DNA from: Vulcanimicrobiota bacterium
Lineage (GTDB): Bacteria > Vulcanimicrobiota > Vulcanimicrobiia > Vulcanimicrobiales > Vulcanimicrobiaceae
NCBI GenBank assembly: GCA_013043945.1
Contig: JABEUW010000046.1
Location: 1-6,779, forward strand
Length of the DNA stretch: 6,779 nt
Reading direction: 5' to 3'
The position numbers and the translations under genes are program-made. Shown here piece after piece: positions 1 to 6,147 of this stretch; the first letter of the stretch is position 1; the number at the start of each line of letters is the position of its first letter. Under the pieces are notes generated by a model. It saw only the letters and a list, made by a program, of their open reading frames with translations. It had not been told where the DNA came from and did not search any database.

Positions 1-73
1 CCGTGTCGCGAATGAGCCGCTCTTCGTCGTCGAGCAGCGCGTCGATACCGAGAAAATCGATTGCGTCGGGCAT
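1..73 (-). CDS. Probable acyl-CoA dehydrogenase, N-terminal fragment
   Basis: Only the first 24 codons are present; the gene continues past the left edge. The ATG shares its A with the TGA of the aldo/keto reductase gene (TGATG), an arrangement typical of translational coupling. After MPDAI the peptide reads DFLGIDALLDDEERLIRDT, which resembles the start of glutaryl-CoA dehydrogenase-like acyl-CoA dehydrogenases: a short lead, then a '(D/E)EERxIRDTVR' helix at the beginning of the N-terminal alpha domain. In this family the enzyme is an FAD-dependent flavoprotein that introduces an alpha-beta double bond into an acyl-CoA. The catalytic glutamate and FAD site lie outside the window, so neither substrate nor activity can be judged. 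The family call rests on recognition of this short stretch alone. Confidence 0.6.
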   Translation of the reverse strand, partial: MPDAIDFLGIDALLDDEERLIRDT

Positions 74-1059
74 CAGCGATTCACGAACCGCATATCGGCA
101 TATCGTTCTCCGGCGACGGCGTCGAGCGGAAAGGCGCTCACGATCGCCTCGATATCGGCAGCGGTGAGTTCGATTTGTAACGAGCCGACGTTCTCCTCAA
201 GCCTCGCCGTTCGTTTCGTACCCGGAATCGGCACGACATCATCTCCTTGCGCGAGTACCCACGCGAGCGCGAGCTGCGCCGGAGTGCATTCTTTCGCTTT
301 GGCGAGTGCGGCAACGCGGTCGACGAGCTCGAGGTTCTTTCCGAAATTCGCACCGACGAAGCGCGGCGAACTGCGGCGAAAATCCCCCGGCGCAAAATCT
401 TCGGGAGTACGAATCGCTCCGCTCAAAAAACCGCGCCCGAGCGGGCTGTAGGCGACGATGGCTATTCCGAGCTCGCGAGCTGCAGCGAGCTGGCCGTTCC
501 CTTCGAGATCGCGCGACCACAGCGACCATTCGTTTTGTAGCGCCGCGATCGGATGGACTGCATGCGCGCGCCGAATATTCGCCGCGCTCGCCTCGGAGAG
601 CCCGATATAGCGGACTTTCCCTATGCGAACCAATTCGGCCATCGCGCCGATCGTCTCTTCGATCGGCGTCTCGGAGTCGACGCGATGTTGATAGTAGAGA
701 TCGATATGCTCGACGCCGAGCCGAGCGAGCGAGGCATCGCAGGCACGTCGCACATAGTCGGCGCTTCCGCTAATCGAACGACGATCCGGATGCGCCGGAT
801 CGCGAACGATGCCGAATTTCGTCGCCAACACCACGCGATCGCGTCGATCGGCGATCGCCTTTCCAACTAAGAGCTCGTTGGTGAAAGGCCCGTACATATC
901 GGCGGTATCGAGCAGGGTTACTCCGAGATCGAGCGCTCGATGGATCGTGCGAATCGACTCCACGTCATCGCCGACGCCGTAAAATTCCGACATTCCCATG
1001 CACCCGAGCCCGAGTGCACCGACCTGCGGCCCCTCCGTACCGATGCGACGCTGCTTCAC
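73..1059 (-). CDS. Aldo/keto reductase, NADPH-dependent type, 328 aa
   Basis: This is a complete cytoplasmic aldo/keto reductase with a single TIM-barrel domain, about the normal length for family members such as AKR13 or YajO-like enzymes. The predicted catalytic tetrad is intact: Asp51 and Tyr56 in LLDTADMYG, Lys81 in LATKFG and His125 in YYQHRVD. The cofactor pocket is visible as YSPLGRGFLSG (204-214) and PIPGTKRTARLEENVG (277-292), whose Lys/Arg residues typically contact the 2'-phosphate of NADPH. Such enzymes reduce aldehydes or ketones to alcohols; the substrate cannot be read from sequence. The start is GTG, chosen because the protein then begins right at the usual MKxRxIG strand and an AGGAG lies 4 bases upstream. 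Seven bases separate it from the SRPBCC gene, and its stop overlaps the next start, so it is the middle gene of a coupled set. Confidence 0.93.
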   Translation of the reverse strand: MKQRRIGTEGPQVGALGLGCMGMSEFYGVGDDVESIRTIHRALDLGVTLLDTADMYGPFTNELLVGKAIADRRDRVVLATKFGIVRDPAHPDRRSISGSADYVRRACDASLARLGVEHIDLYYQHRVDSETPIEETIGAMAELVRIGKVRYIGLSEASAANIRRAHAVHPIAALQNEWSLWSRDLEGNGQLAAARELGIAIVAYSPLGRGFLSGAIRTPEDFAPGDFRRSSPRFVGANFGKNLELVDRVAALAKAKECTPAQLALAWVLAQGDDVVPIPGTKRTARLEENVGSLQIELTAADIEAIVSAFPLDAVAGERYADMRFVNR

Positions 1060-1063
1060 GATA

Positions 1064-1068
1064 CTCCT
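1064..1068 (-). promoter_or_regulatory. Ribosome binding site overlapping upstream stop codon
   Basis: AGGAG lies 4 bases before the GTG start of the aldo/keto reductase. The first two bases of this motif are the last two of the TAG stop of the SRPBCC gene (TAGGAG). The overlap fixes the GTG start and implies that ribosomes ending the first gene can reinitiate at the second. Confidence 0.8.
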
Positions 1069-1492
1069 AACGCTTCAGAGCGCGACCGAGCTTCTCAAAG
1101 AGTCCTTCGATCGCGCGCGATTGCTGATCTTCAACGCGGCGCCAAAGGAGCCGTCCATCGGGTTCTGCGAGCTCGACGTCGACGCGGTGTTCGACGGTCG
1201 TCTGCTTCCCTTCGGTATGCAAATAAAATCCATGCGTCCCGTCGACACCCTCGTTGAGAAAGCGCCAGACGATGCGCTCTTCGGGAACCACGTCATCCAA
1301 GCGAGCGTGAATTCCGAGGTGCCACGCCTCGGTGCGCCCCGGCGTGAGTGGGCCCGCCGTCCGCATAAATGGTTGCGAGGCGTACGGCCATACGTGGTCG
1401 CCGGAGGTCCCCATCTGTTCGAGCAGATGGAAGATCCGACGTTTCGTGCCGGTGTAGGTGCGGGCGTGTGAAGTATGAAGCGGCTGGGACAT
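1067..1492 (-). CDS. SRPBCC (START/Bet v1-like) domain protein, 141 aa
   Basis: A small, soluble, single-domain protein that I place in the SRPBCC superfamily (polyketide cyclase/AHSA1-like), whose members form a helix-grip fold around a hydrophobic ligand cavity. The visible pattern fits: an N-terminal strand (TSHARTYTGTKRRIFHLL, 7-24), a middle strand pair with the typical 'GIHARLDDVVPEERIVWRF' turn (60-78), strands around 87-109, and a long amphipathic C-terminal helix (about 116-140, RRVEDQQSRAIEGLFEKLGRALKR in character). There is no signal peptide or membrane segment. The start has GGAG 5 bases upstream. Members bind lipids, polyketides or aromatic compounds or act as cyclases; no ligand can be assigned here. 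It sits 55 bases after the DUF5654-like gene and is coupled to the reductase downstream. Identification is by fold-like pattern, so moderate certainty. Confidence 0.72.
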   Translation of the reverse strand: MSQPLHTSHARTYTGTKRRIFHLLEQMGTSGDHVWPYASQPFMRTAGPLTPGRTEAWHLGIHARLDDVVPEERIVWRFLNEGVDGTHGFYLHTEGKQTTVEHRVDVELAEPDGRLLWRRVEDQQSRAIEGLFEKLGRALKR

Positions 1493-1547
1493 AGCCGCTC
1501 CATTCTCCGTCGGGGCGTGCGACTCCGCGCATGCGGCGGAGCTCTGT

Positions 1548-1784
1548 CTAGATCTTGGGGCCGATATCTTTTTGCGCGAGTTTGTTGAGATGCCCGATGA
1601 TGAGCACCGCGAGCAGCGTCACGACGACCGCGTAGAGGAGCTCCACCCAAAGGCCGCTCCCGTGCTTCAAAAAACGCCCGACAAGATCGGCGATGAATTT
1701 ATTCCAGGCTCCGGCGGCAAGGAGGCCAAAGGCCACCGTCGCCAGGGAGAGCATCGTTCCGAGATAGGTCGGCTTTACTTCCAT
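1548..1784 (-). CDS. Small two-helix membrane protein, DUF5654-like, 78 aa
   Basis: This short protein has two hydrophobic segments, about residues 8-27 (LGTMLSLATVAFGLLAAGAW) and 45-64 (LWVELLYAVVVTLLAVLIIG), joined by a loop with KFIADLVGRFLKHGSG, and ends in a charged tail. The pattern of a helix with 'AFGLLAAxAWNxFI', a basic amphipathic linker and a valine-rich second helix resembles the DUF5654 family, whose function is unknown; this is from memory. A longer reading from ATG at 1832 is possible, but its first codon falls in the T-tract of the str terminator. I chose the ATG at 1784, which has AAGGG 8 bases upstream. No promoter is recognisable in the 46 bases between terminator and start, so the gene may depend on readthrough or on a promoter I cannot see. 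Confidence 0.75.
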   Translation of the reverse strand: MEVKPTYLGTMLSLATVAFGLLAAGAWNKFIADLVGRFLKHGSGLWVELLYAVVVTLLAVLIIGHLNKLAQKDIGPKI

Positions 1785-1792
1785 TCGGCAAT

Positions 1793-1797
1793 CCCTT
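1793..1797 (-). promoter_or_regulatory. Ribosome binding site of the DUF5654-like gene
   Basis: AAGGG with an 8-base spacer precedes the ATG at 1784. It favours this internal start over upstream ATGs at 1802 and 1832 in the same frame, neither of which has a comparable site. Confidence 0.65.
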
Positions 1798-1830
1798 GTC
1801 ATGGAGTCGATCGCGCTGCCGCGGGCGCGC

Positions 1831-1867
1831 AAAAAAAGGCGGCCCGAGTTCCTTCTCGGGCCGCCTT
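1831..1867 (-). terminator. Intrinsic terminator of the str operon
   Basis: Read on the minus strand, AAGGCGGCCCGAG and CTCGGGCCGCCTT form a perfect 13-base-pair, GC-rich stem with a 6-base AAGGAA loop. The stem's final TT runs on into TTTTT, giving seven T in a row. It begins 21 bases after the rpsJ stop. On the plus strand the stem is not followed by T residues, so it works in one direction only. It marks the 3' end of the rpsL-rpsG-fusA-tuf-rpsJ transcript. Confidence 0.93.
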
Positions 1868-1888
1868 CGATTCGCTTGCTACGAATCG

Positions 1889-2197
1889 CTATGCTTTGAG
1901 TTCGATATCGACGCCGGCCGGCAGATCGAGATGCATGAGGGCATCCATCGTCTTCGGCGAGGCCTGAAGGATATCGACGAGGCGTTTATGCGTCCGCATT
2001 TCGAAGTGCTCGCGCGACTTCTTATCGTTATTCGTCGAACGCTGCACGCAGTAACGGTTGATCTCGGTCGGTAACGGCACGGGGCCGCGCACGAACGCAC
2101 CGGTACGCTTGGCAGTCTCGACGATCCGCTCCGCGCTCTGGTCGAGGACTTGGTGGTCGTAGGCCTTGAGGCGAATACGAATCTTCTGCTTAGACAT
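1889..2197 (-). CDS. rpsJ: 30S ribosomal protein S10 (NusE), 102 aa
   Basis: S10 is part of the 30S head and, as NusE, pairs with NusB in transcription antitermination complexes. The length matches the usual 101-105 residues. The N-terminal strand KIRIRLKAYDHQVLDQSAERIVETAKRTG (about 5-33 in character) and the long ribosome-penetrating loop with RGPVPLPTE (38-45), YCVQRSTNNDKKSREHFEMRTHKRLVDI (about 49-76 in character) are intact, and DLPAGVDIEL (91-100) forms the last strand. AAGGA lies 11 bases before the ATG, a rather long spacing. The gene follows tuf by 71 bases and is the last gene of the operon. It is not followed by rplC, as would be usual where S10 leads its own operon. The stop is TAG. 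Confidence 0.98.
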   Translation of the reverse strand: MSKQKIRIRLKAYDHQVLDQSAERIVETAKRTGAFVRGPVPLPTEINRYCVQRSTNNDKKSREHFEMRTHKRLVDILQASPKTMDALMHLDLPAGVDIELKA

Positions 2198-2268
2198 CTC
2201 TCTTCGAATCCTTCAGTTGACAAAGAACGGTTGCGCGAAGACCGCGCGAGGGAATGGCGGAGGCGAAC

Positions 2269-3468
2269 CTACGCCGAGACGGAGGTGACGACGCCTGCGC
2301 CGACGGTACGTCCACCTTCGCGGATCGCGAAGCGAAGACCCTCTTCGCAAGCGATCGGCGTGATGAGCTCGACTTCCATCTGCACGTTGTCGCCGGGCAT
2401 CACCATCTCGACGCCCTCGGGCAGCTTGATGGTTCCGGTGACGTCGGTGGTGCGGAAGTAGAACTGCGGACGATAGTTTCCGAAGAACGGCGTGTGACGG
2501 CCCCCTTCGTCTTTGGAGAGGACGTAGACTTCGGCTTTGAACTTCTTATGCGGTTTGATCGAACCCGGCTTGGCGAGCACCTGGCCGCGCTCGATGTCGT
2601 TGCGATCGATTCCGCGGAGCAGGACGCCGATGTTGTCGCCGGCGATGCCCATATCGAGCAGCTTGCGGAACATTTCGATGCCCGTCACCGTGGTCTTACG
2701 GGTCTCTTCTTGAAGTCCGACGATCTCGACTTCTTCGCCGACCTTCACCTGGCCGCGTTCGACGCGCCCGGTGCCGACCGTACCACGGCCGGTGATCGTG
2801 AAGACGTCTTCAACCGGCATGAGGAACGGCTTATCCGTCTCACGCACGGGCTGAGGAATATACTCGTCGATCGTATCCATGAGCTTGAAGATCGGATCGG
2901 CATCCGGGTCGCCACGCTTGCCGCTGGAGTTGAGCGCCTTGAGCGCCGAACCGCGGATGATCGGCGTGTCGTCGCCGGGGAACTCGTACTTGCTGAGCAA
3001 CTCGCGGACTTCCATCTCGACGAGTTCGAGCAATTCCTCGTCGTCGACCATGTCGCACTTATTGAGGAAGACGACGATGCGCGGCACGCCGACCTGACGC
3101 ATGAGCAGAATGTGCTCGCGGGTCTGCGGCATCGGGCCGTCGGTCGCCGAGACCACGAGGATCGCTCCGTCCATCTGCGCCGCACCGGTGATCATGTTCT
3201 TGATGTAGTCGGCATGTCCGGGGCAGTCGACGTGCGCGTAATGGCGCTTCACGGTCTCGTACTCTTGGTGCGAGATCGCGATCGTAATACCGCGTTCCTT
3301 TTCTTCGGGAGCGTTATCGATTTCGTCGACGCCGCGCTTCTGTGCGAGCCCTTCGCTTGCCAGACAGTTGGTGATCGCTGCCGTGAGCGTGGTCTTGCCG
3401 TGGTCGACGTGACCGGTGGTGCCGATGTTTACGTGCGGCTTGGTACGCTCGAACTTTGCTTTAGCCAT
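2269..3468 (-). CDS. tuf: Elongation factor Tu, 399 aa
   Basis: EF-Tu delivers aminoacyl-tRNA to the ribosomal A site as a GTP-bound ternary complex in the cytoplasm. All G-domain motifs are present: P-loop GHVDHGKT (19-26), switch I ERGITI with Thr62, DCPGH (81-85) with catalytic His85, NKCD (136-139) and SAL (174-176). Domain II carries GRGTVGTGRVERG (227-239), and domain III runs to the conserved end (GLRFAIREGGRTVGAGVV in character). Length is close to the usual 393-406. A small insertion around NSSGKRGDPDAD (180-191) is a few residues longer than in E. coli, in a loop also extended in Thermus. It lies 54 bases after fusA. The best Shine-Dalgarno-like stretch, AGAGGA, is about 15 bases from the ATG, which is far. 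The stop is TAG, unusual for so highly expressed a gene. Confidence 0.99.
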   Translation of the reverse strand: MAKAKFERTKPHVNIGTTGHVDHGKTTLTAAITNCLASEGLAQKRGVDEIDNAPEEKERGITIAISHQEYETVKRHYAHVDCPGHADYIKNMITGAAQMDGAILVVSATDGPMPQTREHILLMRQVGVPRIVVFLNKCDMVDDEELLELVEMEVRELLSKYEFPGDDTPIIRGSALKALNSSGKRGDPDADPIFKLMDTIDEYIPQPVRETDKPFLMPVEDVFTITGRGTVGTGRVERGQVKVGEEVEIVGLQEETRKTTVTGIEMFRKLLDMGIAGDNIGVLLRGIDRNDIERGQVLAKPGSIKPHKKFKAEVYVLSKDEGGRHTPFFGNYRPQFYFRTTDVTGTIKLPEGVEMVMPGDNVQMEVELITPIACEEGLRFAIREGGRTVGAGVVTSVSA

Positions 3469-3522
3469 GGTGTTTTTGCGTTGTCCTCTTTCGGTGTTAC
3501 CTGGTGATTGAACGCCTCGAGC

Positions 3523-5631
3523 TTATGCCGCCGAGGTCTTCTTGCCGGCCGCCTTCGCGACGATCTCTTCTTCGACCGACTTGGGCGCCTTTTCGTAGTG
3601 AGAAAATTCCATCGTGTACGTCGCGCGACCCTGCGTTGCAGAACGCATATCGGTCGCGTAACCGAACATCTCGGAGAGTGGAACGTTGGCCAAAATGACC
3701 TGCGCTCCACCGGCGACTTCCTCGGTCGCCTGGATCATGCCGCGACGGCGGTTTAAATCGCCGGTGATCGCACCCATGTAATCCTTGGGCGTGGTCACTT
3801 CGACCTTCATGATCGGTTCGAGCAAAATCGGCCCTGCGGCGCGATTCGCTTCTTTCCAACCCATCGAGGCGGCGATTTTAAACGCCATCTCCGAGGAGTC
3901 GACATCGTGATAGGAGCCGTCGAACGCCGTCGCCTTGAAATCGAGCACCGGATATCCGGCGAGAACGCCGCTCTGTGCGGATTCCTCGATCCCCTGCATG
4001 ACGGCCTTCTGGTACTCCTTGGGAACGGTACCGCCGACGATCTTCCATTCGAACTGGAAGCCGCTGCCCGGCTCCAACGGTTCGACGCGGATCCATACGT
4101 CGCCGTACTGACCCTTGCCGCCGGATTGCCGAACGAACTTTCCTTGCTTCTCGACCGTCTTGGTGATCGCTTCCTTGTAGGCGACCTGCGGTTTGCCGAC
4201 GTTCGCTTCGACCTTAAATTCGCGGCGCAGACGATCGACGATAATTTCGAGATGCAACTCGCCCATACCGCCGATAATCGTTTGCTGCGTCTCTTCATCG
4301 GTACGCATGCGGAACGTGGGATCCTCTTGCGCGAGACGTGCGAGCCCCTTGCCGAGCTGATCCTGATCGCCCTTCGTCTTCGGTTCGATCGCCTGGAAGA
4401 TGACCGGTTCGGGGAAGGTGATCGATTCGAGGATGATCGGCGTCTTTTCGTCGCAGAGCGTATCGCCGGTGCGCGTATCGGTGAGTCCGACCGCCGCCGC
4501 GATGTCGCCCGCGCCGATTGAGTCGATATCTTCGCGATGGTTGGCGTGCATGCGCAGGATGCGTCCGATGCGCTCTTTTTTACCGGAGCGCGCGTTGTAG
4601 ACGTACGAACCTTTATTGAGTATCCCCGAGTAGACGCGGAAATAGGTAAGGTTCCCGTACGGATCGGTCGCGATCTTGAAGGCCAACGCGGCGAACGGCT
4701 CCGCATCGTCGGGTTTGCGAACGATCTCGATCGACTCGTCCTTCGGATCCTTTCCAACGATCGCTTTGGCATCCAAAGGCGAGGGCAAATAGTCGACCAC
4801 GGCGTCGAGCAACGGCTGAACGCCCTTGTTCTTGAACGCCGAGCCGCAGAGCATCGGGAGCACGGTGCCGGCGATCGTCGCCTTGCGCAGCGCTGCCTTC
4901 ATGCGTTCCACGGGCATCTCCGCGCCATCGAAGAACATCTCCAACAACGCATCGTCCTGCTCGGCGATCGCTTCGACGAGCTCTTGACGCCATTTTTCGG
5001 CGGTCGCCTTCAATTCGCCATCGGCATCGGTGAACGCTTCGTCGCCCATCGTCGAACCGAGATCGTCGGTGTAGATGATCTTATGCATCGTGAAGAGGTC
5101 GACGACGCCCTTGAAGTTATCTTCAGCACCGATCGGCACCTGAATCGGAACGGCGCGCGCGCCGAGGCGCTCGCGAATTTTGTCCACGACATTGAAGAAA
5201 TCGGCGCCCATGCGATCCATCTTGTTCACGAAGATGATGCGCGGGACTTTATACTTATTCGCCTGGCGCCAGACCGTCTCGGATTGCGGCTGCACGGCGG
5301 CGACCGAATCGAAGAGCGCTACGAGGCCATCGAGCACGCGAAGGCTGCGCTCCACCTCGACGGTGAAATCAACGTGCCCTGGCGTATCGATAATATTGAT
5401 GCGATTCTCACGCCACGTCGCAGCGGTCGCTGCGGAGGTAATCGTGATGCCGCGCTCTTGCTCTTGTACCATCCAGTCCATCGTCGCGGCGCCGTCGTGG
5501 ACTTCGCCGATTTTATGAACGCGACCGGTATAAAAGAGAATACGCTCGGTGCAGGTCGTTTTGCCCGCGTCGATATGAGCGGCGATGCCGATGTTGCGCG
5601 TACGCTCGAGGGGAAAATCTCGTGCTGCCAT
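3523..5631 (-). CDS. fusA: Elongation factor G, 702 aa
   Basis: EF-G is the GTPase that drives translocation of tRNA and mRNA and, with the ribosome recycling factor, splits ribosomes. Visible motifs are P-loop AHIDAGKT (18-25), switch I ERGITI with Thr63, DTPGH (82-86) with His86, NKMD (136-139) and the SAF motif (264-266). Domain II follows at about 290-400 (FRVYSGILNKGSYVYN at 331-346), domain III with GGMGELHLEI (454-463), domain IV with the SGGKGQYGDV loop (503-512) and the tip GSYHDVDSS (572-580), and domain V with EPIMKVEV (605-612) and the RRRGMI loop (628-633). It has the typical length and sits beside rpsG and tuf, so it is the main housekeeping EF-G rather than a paralogue. AAGGA lies 13 bases upstream of the ATG, and a second AGGA is too close to help. 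The stop is TAA. Confidence 0.99.
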   Translation of the reverse strand: MAARDFPLERTRNIGIAAHIDAGKTTCTERILFYTGRVHKIGEVHDGAATMDWMVQEQERGITITSAATAATWRENRINIIDTPGHVDFTVEVERSLRVLDGLVALFDSVAAVQPQSETVWRQANKYKVPRIIFVNKMDRMGADFFNVVDKIRERLGARAVPIQVPIGAEDNFKGVVDLFTMHKIIYTDDLGSTMGDEAFTDADGELKATAEKWRQELVEAIAEQDDALLEMFFDGAEMPVERMKAALRKATIAGTVLPMLCGSAFKNKGVQPLLDAVVDYLPSPLDAKAIVGKDPKDESIEIVRKPDDAEPFAALAFKIATDPYGNLTYFRVYSGILNKGSYVYNARSGKKERIGRILRMHANHREDIDSIGAGDIAAAVGLTDTRTGDTLCDEKTPIILESITFPEPVIFQAIEPKTKGDQDQLGKGLARLAQEDPTFRMRTDEETQQTIIGGMGELHLEIIVDRLRREFKVEANVGKPQVAYKEAITKTVEKQGKFVRQSGGKGQYGDVWIRVEPLEPGSGFQFEWKIVGGTVPKEYQKAVMQGIEESAQSGVLAGYPVLDFKATAFDGSYHDVDSSEMAFKIAASMGWKEANRAAGPILLEPIMKVEVTTPKDYMGAITGDLNRRRGMIQATEEVAGGAQVILANVPLSEMFGYATDMRSATQGRATYTMEFSHYEKAPKSVEEEIVAKAAGKKTSAA

Positions 5632-5655
5632 GTCCTGTTGCGAAATCCTTAGCTT

Positions 5656-6126
5656 CTACCAGCGGTAATGAGCGAAGGCCTTATTCGCCTCGGCCATCTT
5701 ATGAGTGTCTTCGCGCTTCTTGATCGTCGCGCCGGTGTTATTGGCCGCGTCGAGCAATTCGCCGGCAAGCTTCTCTTCCATCGAGCGGCCGCCGCGCGCG
5801 CGGGCAAAACCAATGAGCCAACGCATACCCATCGCCTGACGACGATCGGGACGCACTTCCATCGGCACCTGATAGGTCGCACCACCAACGCGGCGCGGAC
5901 GAACTTCGACCAGCGGCATCGCATTGGAGAGCGCCTGCGAGAAAATGTCCATCGGATCGCGTCCGGATTTCTCTCCGACGATATCGAGGGCGGAATAGAT
6001 GATCCGTTCCGCGGTCGATTTCTTGCCGCTGAGCATCAATTTGTTGATGAAGCGGGCAAGGATCTTCGAATTGAATCGCGGATCCGGGAGAATCTGGCGT
6101 TTTGGTGCGGGACCTTTACGTGGCAT
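5656..6126 (-). CDS. rpsG: 30S ribosomal protein S7, 156 aa
   Basis: S7 nucleates assembly of the 30S head on the 3' domain of 16S rRNA and lines the E-site exit channel. The protein has exactly the common bacterial length of 156. It begins MPRKGPAPKR, followed by the helix with INKLMLSGKKSTAERIIY (27-44), the beta-hairpin motif VEVRPRRVGGATYQVPMEVRP (73-93 in character), RWLIGFARARGG (102-113), and the tail with KKREDTHKMAEANKAFAHYRW (136-156 in character). It starts 21 bases after the rpsL stop with only a weak purine-rich site (AAGAG, 6 bases from ATG), so its translation is probably coupled to rpsL. The stop is TAG, and fusA starts 24 bases on. Confidence 0.98.
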   Translation of the reverse strand: MPRKGPAPKRQILPDPRFNSKILARFINKLMLSGKKSTAERIIYSALDIVGEKSGRDPMDIFSQALSNAMPLVEVRPRRVGGATYQVPMEVRPDRRQAMGMRWLIGFARARGGRSMEEKLAGELLDAANNTGATIKKREDTHKMAEANKAFAHYRW

Positions 6127-6147
6127 AAATCGCTCTTTTTATCTCTC

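Noticed and set aside
1523..1541. Inverted repeat CTCCGC/GCGGAG between the DUF5654-like and SRPBCC genes as a terminator
   Set aside because: The stem has only six pairs with a 7-base loop and no T-run follows on either strand, so it is probably chance in GC-rich DNA.
1785..1832. N-terminal extension of the DUF5654-like protein to the ATG at 1832
   Set aside because: The extension would begin in the T-tract of the str terminator, adds a non-hydrophobic stretch not expected for the family, and the start at 1784 has a better ribosome binding site.
2233..2247. Five-pair hairpin GCGCG/CGCGC in the tuf-rpsJ gap as an attenuator
   Set aside because: It is short, made of alternating G and C, and has no T-run next to it; such stems are expected by chance at this GC content.
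2198..2268. A separate promoter for rpsJ in the gap after tuf
   Set aside because: A TTTGTCAAC stretch hints at a -35 box, but there is no -10 box at the right distance before the rpsJ start.
1879..2271. Readthrough of the tuf TAG into a frame overlapping rpsJ
   Set aside because: The frame after the stop stays open for over 100 codons, but this follows from rpsJ composition in another frame; the peptide is arginine/serine-rich with no domain, and five of the eight complete genes here use TAG as an ordinary stop.
2254..3507. A 417-codon open frame on the plus strand opposite tuf
   Set aside because: It is a shadow of the strong codon bias in tuf: the sense frame encodes an unmistakable EF-Tu, while the antisense product is rich in D/R/H/L with no recognisable domain.
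4537..5652. A 371-codon open frame on the plus strand opposite fusA
   Set aside because: Same cause: it mirrors EF-G codons, has low-complexity composition, no motif, and no ribosome binding site I trust.
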